From: CALGLS01 sp965222105
Lineage (GTDB): Bacteria; Bacteroidota; Bacteroidia; Chitinophagales; Saprospiraceae
Length of the DNA stretch: 64,000 nucleotides
Assembly: GCA_965222105.1 (NCBI GenBank)
Contig: CBDCTQ010000065.1
Location: 1-64,000 of the forward strand
Direction: 5' to 3'
Positions 10,191 to 21,212 of the stretch are shown here, one piece after another. Each line of letters starts with the position of its first letter. The stretch's first letter is position 1. A program made the translations under genes and the position numbers. The notes under the pieces were generated by a model, which was not told the origin of the DNA, ran no database searches, and was given only the letters and a program-made list of their open reading frames with translations.

Positions 10191-13100
10191 TCACTTCAAC
10201 AACGAAACATCCCCTTTATACAATTGCACATGTCCATCCACGAATTCAATCTCCGCCCAATACACAAACACTGCCGGATTCATCAACTCGTCTCTGAACA
10301 AACCACCCCAGCCATAATCCGGATCATTGGGCCGGAAATTAGTCGCCTGAAACACCATCTCTCCCCAACGACTGTACACCTGAAAATGATTGATCTGCAA
10401 TACACTCTCCGCATCCGCATAGATCATAAAAAGATCGTTGGTGCCGTCGCCGTTTGGCGAAAATGCCGAAGGGATATACACATTGCGCGTTTTGTCAACT
10501 TCCACCCGCACTTCTGCCGATGCTTCACAGCCATTGCTGTTAACAACGGTTACGGTGTACAAAGTCGTCGATGTGGGGCTGGCGTAGGGATCCATACAAT
10601 CCACGCAGCTAAGGCCCTCTGCCGGCGTCCACAAAATGGAAGCCAGGTCGGAAGCCGAAATATTGGTAACAGCTTGCAATTGACTGCCTTCTCCCAGTTG
10701 AATCTGCACATCGGGAGAAGCCTCCACTGCTACAGGCAATACAGATGGTATGTAAACATCTTCTTGGTATTCGCACCCAATGGCATCCTGAATAGTGATA
10801 AGGTAACTACCCGGAGGCATTGAAAAGACATTTTCCGATGAAAAATTCTGACCATCGACGGAGTACAGATATGGAGGCGTCCCACCCGTGATTTCCACAA
10901 CGCTCATAGCTCCCGGATCGCCAAAACAAAGTGGCGGCTCCGGTATAACGATCGCCGAACTGGGCATATCGGTATTCTCCAAAACCACCACCTGATCCGT
11001 GGCCGTGCAGCCATTTGCCGTATTGGTCACCAGCAATTGATATTCTCCAGCTGCGTTTACTTCGGCCGACAATCCGGTGGCACCACTAACAATGCCTGCT
11101 CCCGTCCATTGATAGATAAATGAGTTACCCTGCGAAGAGCCGTCACCGCTCAAGGTAACAGAAGGCGTCACACAGTCCAATTCGTCGGCAACACCAGCCA
11201 GGGCATTCGGCTGATCTACGTCCTCCTCCACAATAATGTCAGCCGAATCCTGGCAACCATTGTCTTCGTTGGTCACAACAAGCGTATACGTACCCGGTGC
11301 ATCGACAGTAGGCGTCAGCGTCCCCTGTCCAGAGACGATGTTTCCGTTCGACGTCCAGTTGTAACTAAAATTGCCGTTCGACGAGGAGCCTCCGCCGTTT
11401 AATTCGATTTGGGTCACCACACAAGTAAGTACCGGCGGCGTGGCCAGGCTGGTCACCGGAGGCGTTTGGTCGATGGTCACCTCAAAGGTCGTCGATTCCG
11501 TACACCCATTGAGCGTATTGGTTACCAACACGGTGTACACGCCAGCGGCATCCGCTTCTATTTGCGGTGCGGTAGTACTACCCACGATATTGCCGTTGGA
11601 GGTACTCCAGTCAAATACCAGATTTCCAACAGGGGTAGAGGCACCGGCATCCAATACTACGAATGCGACATTGCAGTCGATCTGGCTGGCGCCCAAAGCT
11701 GCGATTTCCGGAAAGGGTGGTTCTACATTCTGATCGACCAGCACTTCGTCTTGCGTCACACAATCGTTGCTGATATCCGATACCACCAGGGTGTAAACAC
11801 CCGGAGCACTCACTTCGATGTCGGTCGCACTGCCCACTATTTGTCCCTGAGGATCGAGCCATTGGTATTCGATAGTTGGCCCCGAGCTGGAGCCAGAACC
11901 ATTCAGTGATACCGTTGTAACGTCGCATGTCAACAGTTCAGCCACCCCGGCATCTGCTACCGGCAAATCGGTATCGGGCACGATTTCCACCGTCGATACA
12001 GCCGTACAGCCGTTCATCCCATTTGTCACCAACAAGGTGTACACACCTGCAGAAGAAACGGTTGCGTTGCTATTGTTGGAAATCGAAATCATATTGTCAT
12101 CAAACCATTCAAAACTCAGAGCACTACCCGATCCGGTCCCGGTGAGCGTCAACGACGAAGTGGTACAGTTCAGGGTATCCGGCAAGCCGGCATCGGCAGT
12201 GGGGTTAGCAATATCCTGGACTACTTCGACGGTAACGGCATCTACACAACCATTGACCGGGTCGGTCACCATCAGCGTATACCAACCTGGTGTGGCAACC
12301 GAAAGGACAACTTCATTCGACAGCACATTGTTGTTTTCATCCTGCCACTCATAGGTCATCTCCCCACTCATGCTGCTCGACGAGGAGCCACTCAGAGTCG
12401 TTTCCAGTACCATACACGTCAGCAGGTTGGGGGCGCTGGTAGCCGCTGTGGGAAGGTTGGCATCGGGTACGATCACCACCTGGTCTTCCGACACACAACC
12501 GTTGTCCAGATTCATCACTTCGAGGGTATAGGTACCGGCCTGGCTTACGCCAAATACCATATCGTTGCTGATCTCCATGCCTTGCTCATCAAACCAGGTG
12601 TACACCATGTTGGGCCCCTGGTCGGAGCCACTGCCGTCGAGGGTGACGCTGGTGGTTTCGCAGGTCAGGGTGCTTTCCGGGCCCGCATCGGCAAAGGGAA
12701 GTTCATCGTCCAACATTACTTCTACAATCGATTCCGCAGTACAGCCATTCTCCACGTCTGTCACCACCAGGGTATAGATACCAGGTGTGGTCACTTCGAT
12801 CACAAAGTCTGTAGAGGAGACAGGGCCGTTGGGGCCTGTCCAGGAAGCCATCAGGTTGCCGCTATTGGCGCTGCCACTTCCGGTAAGGGTTACTTCGTTT
12901 ACCGAACAATTCAAAATTGCATTGGGCCCGGCATTGGCAGTCGGCAGATTGGCATCAGGGCTGACTTGTGTAATAGCCGAAGCCGAACAACCATTATCGG
13001 TATTGGTCACCACCAATGTATAGGTACCCACCGCACTGACGTTTACGGAAGTATCATTGCCGATGCTCACGCCGTTTGGATTGAGCCATTCATAGATCAG

Positions 13101-14732
13101 GTTATCGCTATTGCCGGCCGACCCGGTCAGGGTAACTTCGGTAACATCGCAGGTCAGGATTGCCGGAATCCCTGCATCAACTGTAGGTTCGGAAATACTC
13201 TCCAATACTTCGACGGTGATGCTGTTGTCACAGAAATTTTGCAGATCGGTCACCACAAGGGTATATATCCCCGGTGTGGTCACTTCCACAATATCATCGG
13301 AAGAAACGGTTTGTCCATTGACATCGTACCATTCAAAGTCCGTATTGCCGCTGTTGGTTGACGAACCACTGCCGTCGAGTACCACCGACGTCACCTCGCA
13401 GGTAAGTACACCTATCGGAGCCGCCACAACGGTGGGCAGGTTGGCATCGGGTTCTACAACCACCATCTCCGAAGAGGAGCAACCATTGGTATTGTCGGTA
13501 ACCACCAGGGTATAAGTTCCCGCCGCCGCTACCTCAAAACTAAGGTCTTCACTGATCAATACGCCGGTATCGTTGTACCAATTGTAGACCATGTCGGGGC
13601 CAGAAGAGGAGCCGGAGCCATCCAGGGTGTAGGAAGTAGCCAGGCAGGTAAGTATGCCATCCGGTCCGGGGTCGGCGATGGGCTGCACTTCGTTTTCACC
13701 GACCACTACGGTAGCCGATTCTATACAGCCGTTGTCGGTATTCTCCACTTCAATAGTATAGGTCCCTGGTTCAGTCACCACCAATTCGGTTCCAGAACCC
13801 AGTGGTATGCCATTGTCGTCGCTCCACGTATACGTCATGTTGGGTCCGGTAGAGGTAGCATCCCCTCCGAGGGTTATTTCCGTAAGGGTGCAGGTGAGGG
13901 TTCCTCCCAGCCCTGGATCGACGGTGGGCAGGTCAACAGATTCGGTCACTTCGACGCTGGCAGTAGAGCTGCAATCGTTGGCCGAGTCGTATACATTCAG
14001 GGTATATATGCCGGGCTGGCTGGTCTCATATTCCGGGGTAGTGGCTACCACATTCCCGTTGGCATCCATCCATTCATAGGTGATGGTAGACCCAGTCGAG
14101 GTCTGGCTGCCGCCCAGGGTTACAGTCGAAATAAGGCAGTTCAATCCGACGCCGGGCCCGGCATCGGCTACCGGAATATCGTTGTCGAGCAATACGGTTG
14201 CTTCGGCCATATCGGTACATCCATTGGCCCCTGTAACCACCAGTTGATAAACGCCGGCTTCCGTGACGGAAATCAATTCCGTATCTCCCACGCTTACCCC
14301 TCCTGCATTGATCCATTGATAGGTCAGGTCGTTGCCAGGTGCCGTGCTTCCCGAACCATCGAGCATCACCATATCCACATCGCAGGTGAGTAGCTGACCG
14401 GGGCCCGCATCGGCAGTTGGGAGGGTCAGGTCTTCGACCACTGTTACCTGCGACTCTGCCAGGCAGCCATTGGTACCATCCAGCACGACAAGGGTATAGG
14501 TGTCGGCTTCGAGCACTTCCAGTATTAAGTCGGTGCCCAGAAGGTTGCCACCGGCATCGAGCCATTGGTAGCTGAAGTCGGTACCAGTGGTACTGGCCGA
14601 ACCGTCGAGGATGGCCAACGTATTATTGCAATCGATCAAGGGGGCAGGACCCGCATCGGCGATGGGCAGCCCTTCGTCCTGATCGACAGTCACAGAAGCT
14701 GTCGCAAAACAATTGTTAGTGGTATTTATCAC
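10191..14732 (-). CDS. C-terminal part of a frameshifted giant choice-of-anchor-L protein, with type B T9SS sorting domain
   Basis: This frame continues the modules of the upstream frame ending at 14735. Its first codon here (GTG at 14732) is not a real start, because it lies in the middle of a module (NVINTTNNC). It holds about 15 modules of roughly 82 residues (LTCDVTxVTLDGSGSSSG...YEWxDxNG...PGIYTLVVTDxxNGC), then one SprB-type repeat (ITGGTPPYLYSVDGQ), a PKD-like segment and a gliding-motility-associated type B sorting domain (VYIPSAFSPNGDGTND ... YSRWGEMVF ... KGDVSLLK). The type B domain marks export by T9SS and surface attachment or release. If the frameshift is real, this half is not translated from a proper start and the upstream half lacks its export signal. 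Confidence 0.85.
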   Translation of the reverse strand: MINTTNNCFATASVTVDQDEGLPIADAGPAPLIDCNNTLAILDGSASTTGTDFSYQWLDAGGNLLGTDLILEVLEADTYTLVVLDGTNGCLAESQVTVVEDLTLPTADAGPGQLLTCDVDMVMLDGSGSTAPGNDLTYQWINAGGVSVGDTELISVTEAGVYQLVVTGANGCTDMAEATVLLDNDIPVADAGPGVGLNCLISTVTLGGSQTSTGSTITYEWMDANGNVVATTPEYETSQPGIYTLNVYDSANDCSSTASVEVTESVDLPTVDPGLGGTLTCTLTEITLGGDATSTGPNMTYTWSDDNGIPLGSGTELVVTEPGTYTIEVENTDNGCIESATVVVGENEVQPIADPGPDGILTCLATSYTLDGSGSSSGPDMVYNWYNDTGVLISEDLSFEVAAAGTYTLVVTDNTNGCSSSEMVVVEPDANLPTVVAAPIGVLTCEVTSVVLDGSGSSTNSGNTDFEWYDVNGQTVSSDDIVEVTTPGIYTLVVTDLQNFCDNSITVEVLESISEPTVDAGIPAILTCDVTEVTLTGSAGNSDNLIYEWLNPNGVSIGNDTSVNVSAVGTYTLVVTNTDNGCSASAITQVSPDANLPTANAGPNAILNCSVNEVTLTGSGSANSGNLMASWTGPNGPVSSTDFVIEVTTPGIYTLVVTDVENGCTAESIVEVMLDDELPFADAGPESTLTCETTSVTLDGSGSDQGPNMVYTWFDEQGMEISNDMVFGVSQAGTYTLEVMNLDNGCVSEDQVVIVPDANLPTAATSAPNLLTCMVLETTLSGSSSSSMSGEMTYEWQDENNNVLSNEVVLSVATPGWYTLMVTDPVNGCVDAVTVEVVQDIANPTADAGLPDTLNCTTSSLTLTGTGSGSALSFEWFDDNMISISNNSNATVSSAGVYTLLVTNGMNGCTAVSTVEIVPDTDLPVADAGVAELLTCDVTTVSLNGSGSSSGPTIEYQWLDPQGQIVGSATDIEVSAPGVYTLVVSDISNDCVTQDEVLVDQNVEPPFPEIAALGASQIDCNVAFVVLDAGASTPVGNLVFDWSTSNGNIVGSTTAPQIEADAAGVYTVLVTNTLNGCTESTTFEVTIDQTPPVTSLATPPVLTCVVTQIELNGGGSSSNGNFSYNWTSNGNIVSGQGTLTPTVDAPGTYTLVVTNEDNGCQDSADIIVEEDVDQPNALAGVADELDCVTPSVTLSGDGSSQGNSFIYQWTGAGIVSGATGLSAEVNAAGEYQLLVTNTANGCTATDQVVVLENTDMPSSAIVIPEPPLCFGDPGAMSVVEITGGTPPYLYSVDGQNFSSENVFSMPPGSYLITIQDAIGCEYQEDVYIPSVLPVAVEASPDVQIQLGEGSQLQAVTNISASDLASILWTPAEGLSCVDCMDPYASPTSTTLYTVTVVNSNGCEASAEVRVEVDKTRNVYIPSAFSPNGDGTNDLFMIYADAESVLQINHFQVYSRWGEMVFQATNFRPNDPDYGWGGLFRDELMNPAVFVYWAEIEFVDGHVQLYKGDVSLLK

Positions 14733-17700
14733 ATTCAGGGTATAGATACCGGGGCAGTTGCATCAAAAGTGGGGGTAGTAGCCACCACATTGCCGACAGC
14801 ATCCAACCATTCGTATACGATTCCGGCTCCCTGGGAAGTATTGCCTCCACCTATGGTAACCTGGGTGGTATTGCAGTCGAGGTTGCCGCCTGTGCCCGCA
14901 TCGGCTATGGGTATTTCATTATCTTGTTCGACAATGATTTCGGCAATGGCCGTACATCCGTTGGCTGCCGTAACGAGTAATTCATAGGTGCCCGCTATTT
15001 CAACGTCGACTGTTGGGCCGTTGGAAATGGCATTGCCATTGGCATCGAGCCATTGGTAAGTATCCACCCCTGTGCTGCCGCTTCCATCCAGCGTAGCCGT
15101 CAAATTCGCACAATCCAGTAGAGGGGCAGTTCCGGGATCGGCAATGGGCGGCAAATTGTCGACGCCTATTTCAACCGAAGCCTCCGCCGTGCAACCATTG
15201 TTGGTATTGCTGACGACGAGGGTGTAGATACCTGGTTCTGTCACTTCGTACGACAAGTCGGAGCCCAGCGGATTGCCATTGGGGTCGAGCCATTGGTAGG
15301 TAATACCCGGATCGCTGGAAGAGGCTGAACCGTCGATGGTGACCGACAATACATCGCAGGTGAGTATGGCGCCGGGACCTGCATCGGCGATGGGCAACTC
15401 TTCATCGGGGTCGACGGTGGTGGTGGCCAGGGCGGTGCATCCGTTGTCGGTGTTGGTCACCAGAAGGGTGTAAGTACCCGTTTGGTCGACCTGTATGGTG
15501 GTGGTATTGCCCACCACTACTCCACCGGCGTTGGTCCACTCGTAGCTGATATTGGGGCCGGAGGAAGAGCCACTAGCGTCGAGTAAGGCTTCTACCACAT
15601 CGCAGGTAAGCAATCCGGCTGGTCCTGCATTGGCCACCGGTAGTTCGAGGTTTTCGGGAACGGTTACCGGCATTTCGGCGGTACAGCCATTGGCAGCGTT
15701 GGTGGCCACCAGGGTAAAGGTGCCGGACTGGTCGACGGTGATGTTGGCGCCATTGCCCAACGAGGTGCCCCCAGCATCGAACCATTCCAGATCGGTGCCG
15801 ACATCAGTCGAGCCAGTGAGGGTGACCGACTGGTTGTCGCAGGTGATTAGTCCGTCGACGGTGGCGTCCAATTCTGGTGGTTCCATTTCGGTTGTCACCG
15901 AAATTTGAGTTTCGGCGGTACAGCCGTTTTCTTCATTGGTAACGACGAGGGTGTAGGTACCGGCAGCGTTGGCCTCTATCGTATTGCCGGAGCCCAGGGG
16001 AGTGCCATTGGCGTCGAGCCACTCCAACAGGACGTTTCCACTGCTGGCGGAACCATTTCCCTGGAGGGTGACCGAGGTCTCTATGCAAGTCAGCGGTTCA
16101 GGTGGTATTGTTTCAGCCAATGGGAGCTCCATGTTTTCAGCGACAGCTACCTGAGCCTCCGCCGTGCAACCATTGTTGGAATCGGTTACAACCAGTGTAT
16201 AGGAACCAGTGGTTGTAACCTCCAGGGTTGGGTCGGTGCCGAGCAGGATGGTGCCGTCGTACCATTCGTAGGTGATGGTACCACTGCCCGACGAACCACT
16301 GCCATCCAGGGTAACCGGGGTGGCATTGCAATCCAATGCGCCGTCGGGAACGGCAGAAGCTTCCGGTAGTGCAAGGTCGGCTGAAACCGATACGGGTATG
16401 GCGGCTGTACACCCGTTTTCGGTGTTGGTGATGATCAGGGTGTAGGTGCCTGGCAGATCGACATCCACTACCGGATCGATACTGATGGCCCCTCCATTGG
16501 GATCGAGCCATTCATAATCTATTAGATCAATAGGTGTCGAGGTGCTGCCATCGAGGGTAACCAGTTGATCGATACAGGTGATGGTGCCCAGGGCATCGGC
16601 TGTCGGCGTGGGCAAATCCACATTATTGGTCACTACTACCGAGGCCTCTGCCGCGCATCCGTTGTCGGCATTGGTAACGATGAAGGTATAAACTCCGGGA
16701 GTGGTGACGTCTGCTTCGTTGGCGTTGGCAATGAGGTTGCCGCTTTCGTCGTACCATCCGAATTCGATGTTGCCCGAAGTAGAGCTGGAACCATATAGGG
16801 TAGATATGTCATTGTCGCAGGTGAGGGCCAATGGCGGGATCACTTCTACCTCCGGGATGTCGTCGTCGGGTGTAACGGAAACGTTGGCTTCTGCTGTGCA
16901 TCCGTTGGCAAGGTCGGTGACGACGAGGGTATAACTACCCGTTTCGACGACGTCGATGGATTCGCCGGTGCCCATGAGTACGCCGGCACTGTTGTACCAT
17001 TCCAACAAGGTGTTTCCGCTTTGGCTGGAACCGGAGCCGCTGAGGGTAGCTGTTTCTTCATCGCAGGTGATGGTGGCATCGGCGCCTGCATTGGCGGTGG
17101 GTGTGGTGACGTTTTCAGCCACGTCGACGGTCATTTCGGCGGTGCAGCCGTTGAGTGCTCCGGTGACGATGAGGGTGTAGCTACCCGTTTCCGAAACGTC
17201 GATGACATTGGATGAACCCAATGGCCCACCACTGGGATCGAACCATTCTATGATGTTGCCGTTGTCGCCGGAGCTGGTGGTCAGGGTCGCTGTTGTTTCC
17301 GCGCAAGTGATCATGCCTTCTACGGCGGCGTCGATGGGGGGCGGGGTAATATCCTGACTAACCGTCACCGACATCTGATCGGTACAACCGTTGAGGGGGT
17401 TGGTGGCCACGAGGGTATAGGTGCCGGGGATATCTGCATTGATACTGATACTGTTGCCCAATGAGCTGCCGCTGGGATCGAACCATTCCAGTACGAAGGG
17501 CCCTCCATTGCCTGAGGAGGCAGAGCCGTCGAGAAGGGTTGTCACCACGTCGCAGTTCAAGTCGTCGGGTGGTGGGATGACCGATGTAGGTGTAATGTTA
17601 TCGGCATCTACCACTACTGCTTCTTCTGCTATACAGCCGTTGACGCCATCGGTCACCACTAATGTGTAAACGCCTTGTTGGGCCACGGTTACCGACTCGC

Positions 17701-18090
17701 CGGCGCCGATGGGATTGCCATTGGTATCGAACCATTGGTAAGTCAGTGGTTCGTTGCCGGAGGAGTTGCCGCCGCTGAGTGTCACTACTTCATTGATGCA
17801 GGAGAGAAAGCCATCTGCTTCGGGAGCGGGAGTGGGCAGGTCCATTTGTTCGTTGACGGTAGCCATTGCCTCGGCGGTACAGCCATTATCGGTATTGGTG
17901 ACGATGAGGGTGTAATTGCCCGGCATATCGACCAGGGCGGATTCGGAATTGGCGACAAAATTTCCATTGGGGTCGAGCCATTCAAATGACAGGGTGCCGT
18001 TGCCGGAGCCGCTGATCAATACCTCCATTTCGAGGCAGGTGATGATGGCTCCAGTGGCTTCTGCAGTGGGTGGCTCTACATTTTCGGTAA
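10960..18090 (-). repeat. About 29 protein-coding modules of roughly 246 bp
   Basis: The two halves of the giant gene together contain about 29 consecutive modules of roughly 82 codons (PxADAGxxxxLTC...NGC). Unlike the 123-bp array at the left edge, neighbouring modules are strongly diverged in DNA and mainly conserve Cys, Gly, Trp and Tyr positions, so this is an older array. Confidence 0.8.
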
Positions 18091-20563
18091 TGGTAACGGT
18101 TTCCTCCCGGGTACACCCTTCAATATCGGTGATGGTGACAATATAAGTACCACCGGGCACACCGACGAGGTCTTCGGTGGTTTGGCCGTTGCTCCATTCA
18201 AAGAAGTAGCCGGGCGAGCCGCCGCTGACGGTCAGGTCGACCTCACCTCCCTGAGGGTCATCGCAGTTGGCTTCGCCAATGGGCGTAGCTTCAGCGGTAA
18301 TTTCTGACGGTTCGAAAACCAAAGCGGAAATCTCTTCGGTACATCCGATGCCGTCGGTCACCGTAATGGTGTAGGTACCGGGGCCAACATTGGTAATGAC
18401 ATCCGTTGTTTCGCCGGTTTCCCATTCAAAGTAGTAGGGGTCTACCCCTCCTGCGGGAATGATGATGACTCCTCCGTCGGCAGCGCCATAGCAGGTGACG
18501 TCGAAGGTCAGGTCGGTCAACAGAAGTACACTTTCTTCCACGATCACTGTTCCACTCACATTGCCATCGCAACCTTCTATGATGTCTGAAACAGAAAAGA
18601 GTTCGTAGATCCCCGGTTCGTCGATGAGCAATTGATAGGGGCTTTGGTCGCTGACAATGGGACCGAAGAGGTTCCCATCGACAGTATAATAAAATTCCCA
18701 GGGTCCGGTACCCGTGAAGGATATATCAAGAAAGCCCAGGGGGTTTTGCACGCAAAGGGTGACATCGCCGCTGATGACGGCGGAGGGCTCCGGTATGACG
18801 GTGACATTGATGATATCTTCGGCGGTGCTGCCGCAATCGTCGGTTACGGTGACATAGAAGCTCTCATTGAAATCCTGATTGATGGTGATGGTAGGGGTGG
18901 TTTGGCCGTTGCTCCATTGATAAGTATAGGGGGCGATGCCTCCGTTGATAGTGGGCCCAATGGTTACGCTGGCCTGTGAGCAAAAGGACTGGTCTTCTGA
19001 CTCCAATGTGAATACGCTGGTATCGTCGATGAAGAGTTCGATCAAGGAGCCTTCGCAGGAGCAGGCGTTATCGAGGATGATGATGAGGCTTTCAATGCCT
19101 TCTGTGATCCCATCCTGAAAAATGGTGAGGGGGATGCTGACAGAACCTTGTCCGGCGGGAATGGTAACCGGGGTAGACAGGGTGCTGTAGTCCACACCGT
19201 TGGTGGCGGTGCTGGAGGGGTCAATTTCAAAGTCAATAATCAGGTCCTGGCTCCAATCGCTTTCGGGATCGCGCTCGAATACGATGAAGCCGTCGGCACA
19301 GCCTTCGTAGGCAACGCCTCCATCCTCAACACCGGGTAAGTCGATGACTGCGGTGGCGTCACCCCCGGCGTTGAAGCTGTTGGCACCCAGGAAAACAGCG
19401 GAGTCGTAAATACCGTCGTCTACATCCGATACGACCATTCTGATGTGGTAAGTAGAGCAGGGGATGACATTTGCAGTAGCCGTAAGAACGGTGGTATAAC
19501 CATCGTATTCGATGTCGTTGGGGTTGGCGATCTGACCGCAGGTGGATGAATTACCAATAAAGTATCCTGAGTTCAGGAGGTGATTTATGGTGTTGATGCC
19601 GACATAGGTTCCGGAGGAGGGTACGAGGGCAATGTTTTCGGCATTGTTGCTGAAGGGGCCGTTGATGCCAGGGCCGCTGATGAAAAAACCGAATACATCA
19701 TTGTAGGAACTGTTAACCCATTCGCAGTATTCTTCGGAGGCAAACACATAGGTAAAGTCGACCGTGGGTACGGTGGGTGTAAAGTCGAATTCGATCCCTA
19801 CGGCATCGTAAATGGTGCCAGCGCCAAGGGAGTTGAGGTCGGGGTCGCCGGTGCCACCCAATATGCTTCCTGCCGACTCCGTAGTATTGGGGCCGGGGGC
19901 GTTGGTGATATTACCGCTGGCCAGGATGACGCCTTCGTCGAGGGTAATGGAGGTAGAGCCCGTGGCAAAATGGCCGATGCCGGCCATATTGCCGATGGGT
20001 GCGACATTGGAGACGTCGAAACAACCGCCACCGATGAATACGTCTTGTATGAGTTCGGTGGGAGTGAAGTTATAGTCTACCGATAGGACGATCATTTCCG
20101 TTTCGGAGGGAGGCCCGATGGGAGGGGTGGTGCAGGACCGGTTGGCCAGTGTCAGTATTGGGTTTTGGTTTTCAATGCTGTTGCAACCATTATTGCTGAT
20201 GTGAAAGGACATAAGGGATGCGTCTGCTATAAATTCAAAACCAGTAGTAGACGGTGGTTGGTCGACGGGACTTAGGGTCTTGGAGACTCCGTGCATCATC
20301 GAAAATGCATCGACCTGGTAAATGCATTCGCTGCCCATGTTGAAGGCGTTGACCCATATTTCGTAATAGTCGCCGGGTTGGAGTCCGGTCAGCGTAATGA
20401 CTTTTTCGGATTCGGCCATGTTGAAGGGGTATCGCTCCTCCTCAAAGGGATTTACCGCAAGGGTGTCGAAGGTCAACGCATAGTCAGAAGCGATGGAGGC
20501 TTTGGCGAACAGAAGAAGGAAGAAAAAAAGAAAAGATTGCTTTGCAAGGTAGCCATTTTTCAT
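14735..20563 (-). CDS. N-terminal part of the giant choice-of-anchor-L protein, ended by a frameshift
   Basis: The ATG at 20563 starts a signal peptide (KQSFLFFFLLLFAKASIAS). Residues about 160-400 are a choice-of-anchor-L domain (VFIGGGCFDVSN ... TYVFASEEYCEWVN ... DVFGFFISGPGINGPF). A Calx-beta-like region follows (about 405-520), then SprB-type repeats (SYNGQTTP/WSNGQTTEDL style, about 540-820) and 14 roughly 82-residue modules. The last module breaks after DATAP and runs into a stop at 14735. Restoring one base rejoins it to the frame at 14732 as ...APGIYTLNVINTTNNC, giving a single protein of about 3,450 residues. An exported, surface-exposed or adhesive protein is inferred. No catalytic residues are seen. 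Confidence 0.88.
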   Translation of the reverse strand: MKNGYLAKQSFLFFFLLLFAKASIASDYALTFDTLAVNPFEEERYPFNMAESEKVITLTGLQPGDYYEIWVNAFNMGSECIYQVDAFSMMHGVSKTLSPVDQPPSTTGFEFIADASLMSFHISNNGCNSIENQNPILTLANRSCTTPPIGPPSETEMIVLSVDYNFTPTELIQDVFIGGGCFDVSNVAPIGNMAGIGHFATGSTSITLDEGVILASGNITNAPGPNTTESAGSILGGTGDPDLNSLGAGTIYDAVGIEFDFTPTVPTVDFTYVFASEEYCEWVNSSYNDVFGFFISGPGINGPFSNNAENIALVPSSGTYVGINTINHLLNSGYFIGNSSTCGQIANPNDIEYDGYTTVLTATANVIPCSTYHIRMVVSDVDDGIYDSAVFLGANSFNAGGDATAVIDLPGVEDGGVAYEGCADGFIVFERDPESDWSQDLIIDFEIDPSSTATNGVDYSTLSTPVTIPAGQGSVSIPLTIFQDGITEGIESLIIILDNACSCEGSLIELFIDDTSVFTLESEDQSFCSQASVTIGPTINGGIAPYTYQWSNGQTTPTITINQDFNESFYVTVTDDCGSTAEDIINVTVIPEPSAVISGDVTLCVQNPLGFLDISFTGTGPWEFYYTVDGNLFGPIVSDQSPYQLLIDEPGIYELFSVSDIIEGCDGNVSGTVIVEESVLLLTDLTFDVTCYGAADGGVIIIPAGGVDPYYFEWETGETTDVITNVGPGTYTITVTDGIGCTEEISALVFEPSEITAEATPIGEANCDDPQGGEVDLTVSGGSPGYFFEWSNGQTTEDLVGVPGGTYIVTITDIEGCTREETVTITENVEPPTAEATGAIITCLEMEVLISGSGNGTLSFEWLDPNGNFVANSESALVDMPGNYTLIVTNTDNGCTAEAMATVNEQMDLPTPAPEADGFLSCINEVVTLSGGNSSGNEPLTYQWFDTNGNPIGAGESVTVAQQGVYTLVVTDGVNGCIAEEAVVVDADNITPTSVIPPPDDLNCDVVTTLLDGSASSGNGGPFVLEWFDPSGSSLGNSISINADIPGTYTLVATNPLNGCTDQMSVTVSQDITPPPIDAAVEGMITCAETTATLTTSSGDNGNIIEWFDPSGGPLGSSNVIDVSETGSYTLIVTGALNGCTAEMTVDVAENVTTPTANAGADATITCDEETATLSGSGSSQSGNTLLEWYNSAGVLMGTGESIDVVETGSYTLVVTDLANGCTAEANVSVTPDDDIPEVEVIPPLALTCDNDISTLYGSSSTSGNIEFGWYDESGNLIANANEADVTTPGVYTFIVTNADNGCAAEASVVVTNNVDLPTPTADALGTITCIDQLVTLDGSTSTPIDLIDYEWLDPNGGAISIDPVVDVDLPGTYTLIITNTENGCTAAIPVSVSADLALPEASAVPDGALDCNATPVTLDGSGSSGSGTITYEWYDGTILLGTDPTLEVTTTGSYTLVVTDSNNGCTAEAQVAVAENMELPLAETIPPEPLTCIETSVTLQGNGSASSGNVLLEWLDANGTPLGSGNTIEANAAGTYTLVVTNEENGCTAETQISVTTEMEPPELDATVDGLITCDNQSVTLTGSTDVGTDLEWFDAGGTSLGNGANITVDQSGTFTLVATNAANGCTAEMPVTVPENLELPVANAGPAGLLTCDVVEALLDASGSSSGPNISYEWTNAGGVVVGNTTTIQVDQTGTYTLLVTNTDNGCTALATTTVDPDEELPIADAGPGAILTCDVLSVTIDGSASSSDPGITYQWLDPNGNPLGSDLSYEVTEPGIYTLVVSNTNNGCTAEASVEIGVDNLPPIADPGTAPLLDCANLTATLDGSGSTGVDTYQWLDANGNAISNGPTVDVEIAGTYELLVTAANGCTAIAEIIVEQDNEIPIADAGTGGNLDCNTTQVTIGGGNTSQGAGIVYEWLDAVGNVVATTPTFDATAPVSIP
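14751..14754 (-). other. One-base frameshift site splitting the giant gene
   Basis: The minus strand reads a run of four C residues where the repeat consensus (APGIYTL) calls for five. Adding one C restores the reading frame of the module across the break. It could be a homopolymer sequencing error, a true mutation or, less likely, a programmed slip. Confidence 0.85.
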
Positions 20564-21212
20564 AAAGGTGTTGTTTTGAGTTGTTAATCGATGTCCATCG
20601 TTTACCTTTATTTATTCAGCCGTTTTGGGAGGTGGTAAAATAACCGGAAGGTCCGGGATGTCGTTTACCAGTGAGCAAATGAAAGCAGTGTTAGAGGTCG
20701 GAATTAACTCGTTAGCTTCGTTTAACTAAGCTATTCGTTTAACTTTGGTGGAATCAGTTAAACACATGACGTGTCTATTGTTCGGAAGAAAGGAATTGTT
20801 TGTCACAAAACAGAAGAAGTCATATCAAGCAGAAAGCCTGACCATAAGTGATTTGAATCTCCTTTCCCAATATATTATGATATGAACCGTGGTGGATTAT
20901 TATTCACAGTCTACATATCGCCTCAAATATAATATTCCGAAGAATACAAAAAAAATATTTGATTAAAATTTCTTCTAAGCGGGATATTTTATGCGCCCAA
21001 ATAGTTAATTAATCAGACAATAGTCGCCAATTGGGCAATACCGCCATGCCATTTCAAATGATATTTTTCGCAAATTTGAATTTATCCTATATTTTTTTCT
21101 GCCAAAGCAACGAAAATCAGGCTGGAAGGATATTGAGAATAGTAAGCAATTGCGACTCAAGTTTTATTCACTAACTATAGAATGGCATCTGGCCATTTTA
21201 AACTAAAACAAC
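20564..21212. other. Divergent intergenic region
   Basis: AT-rich 649-bp gap between the start of the giant minus-strand gene and the plus-strand lipoprotein gene. It should hold both promoters. A TAACTTTG sequence at 20740-20747 fits the -7 consensus on the plus strand but has no convincing -33 partner and is 470 bases from the next start. I see no RNA gene or repeat. Confidence 0.5.
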
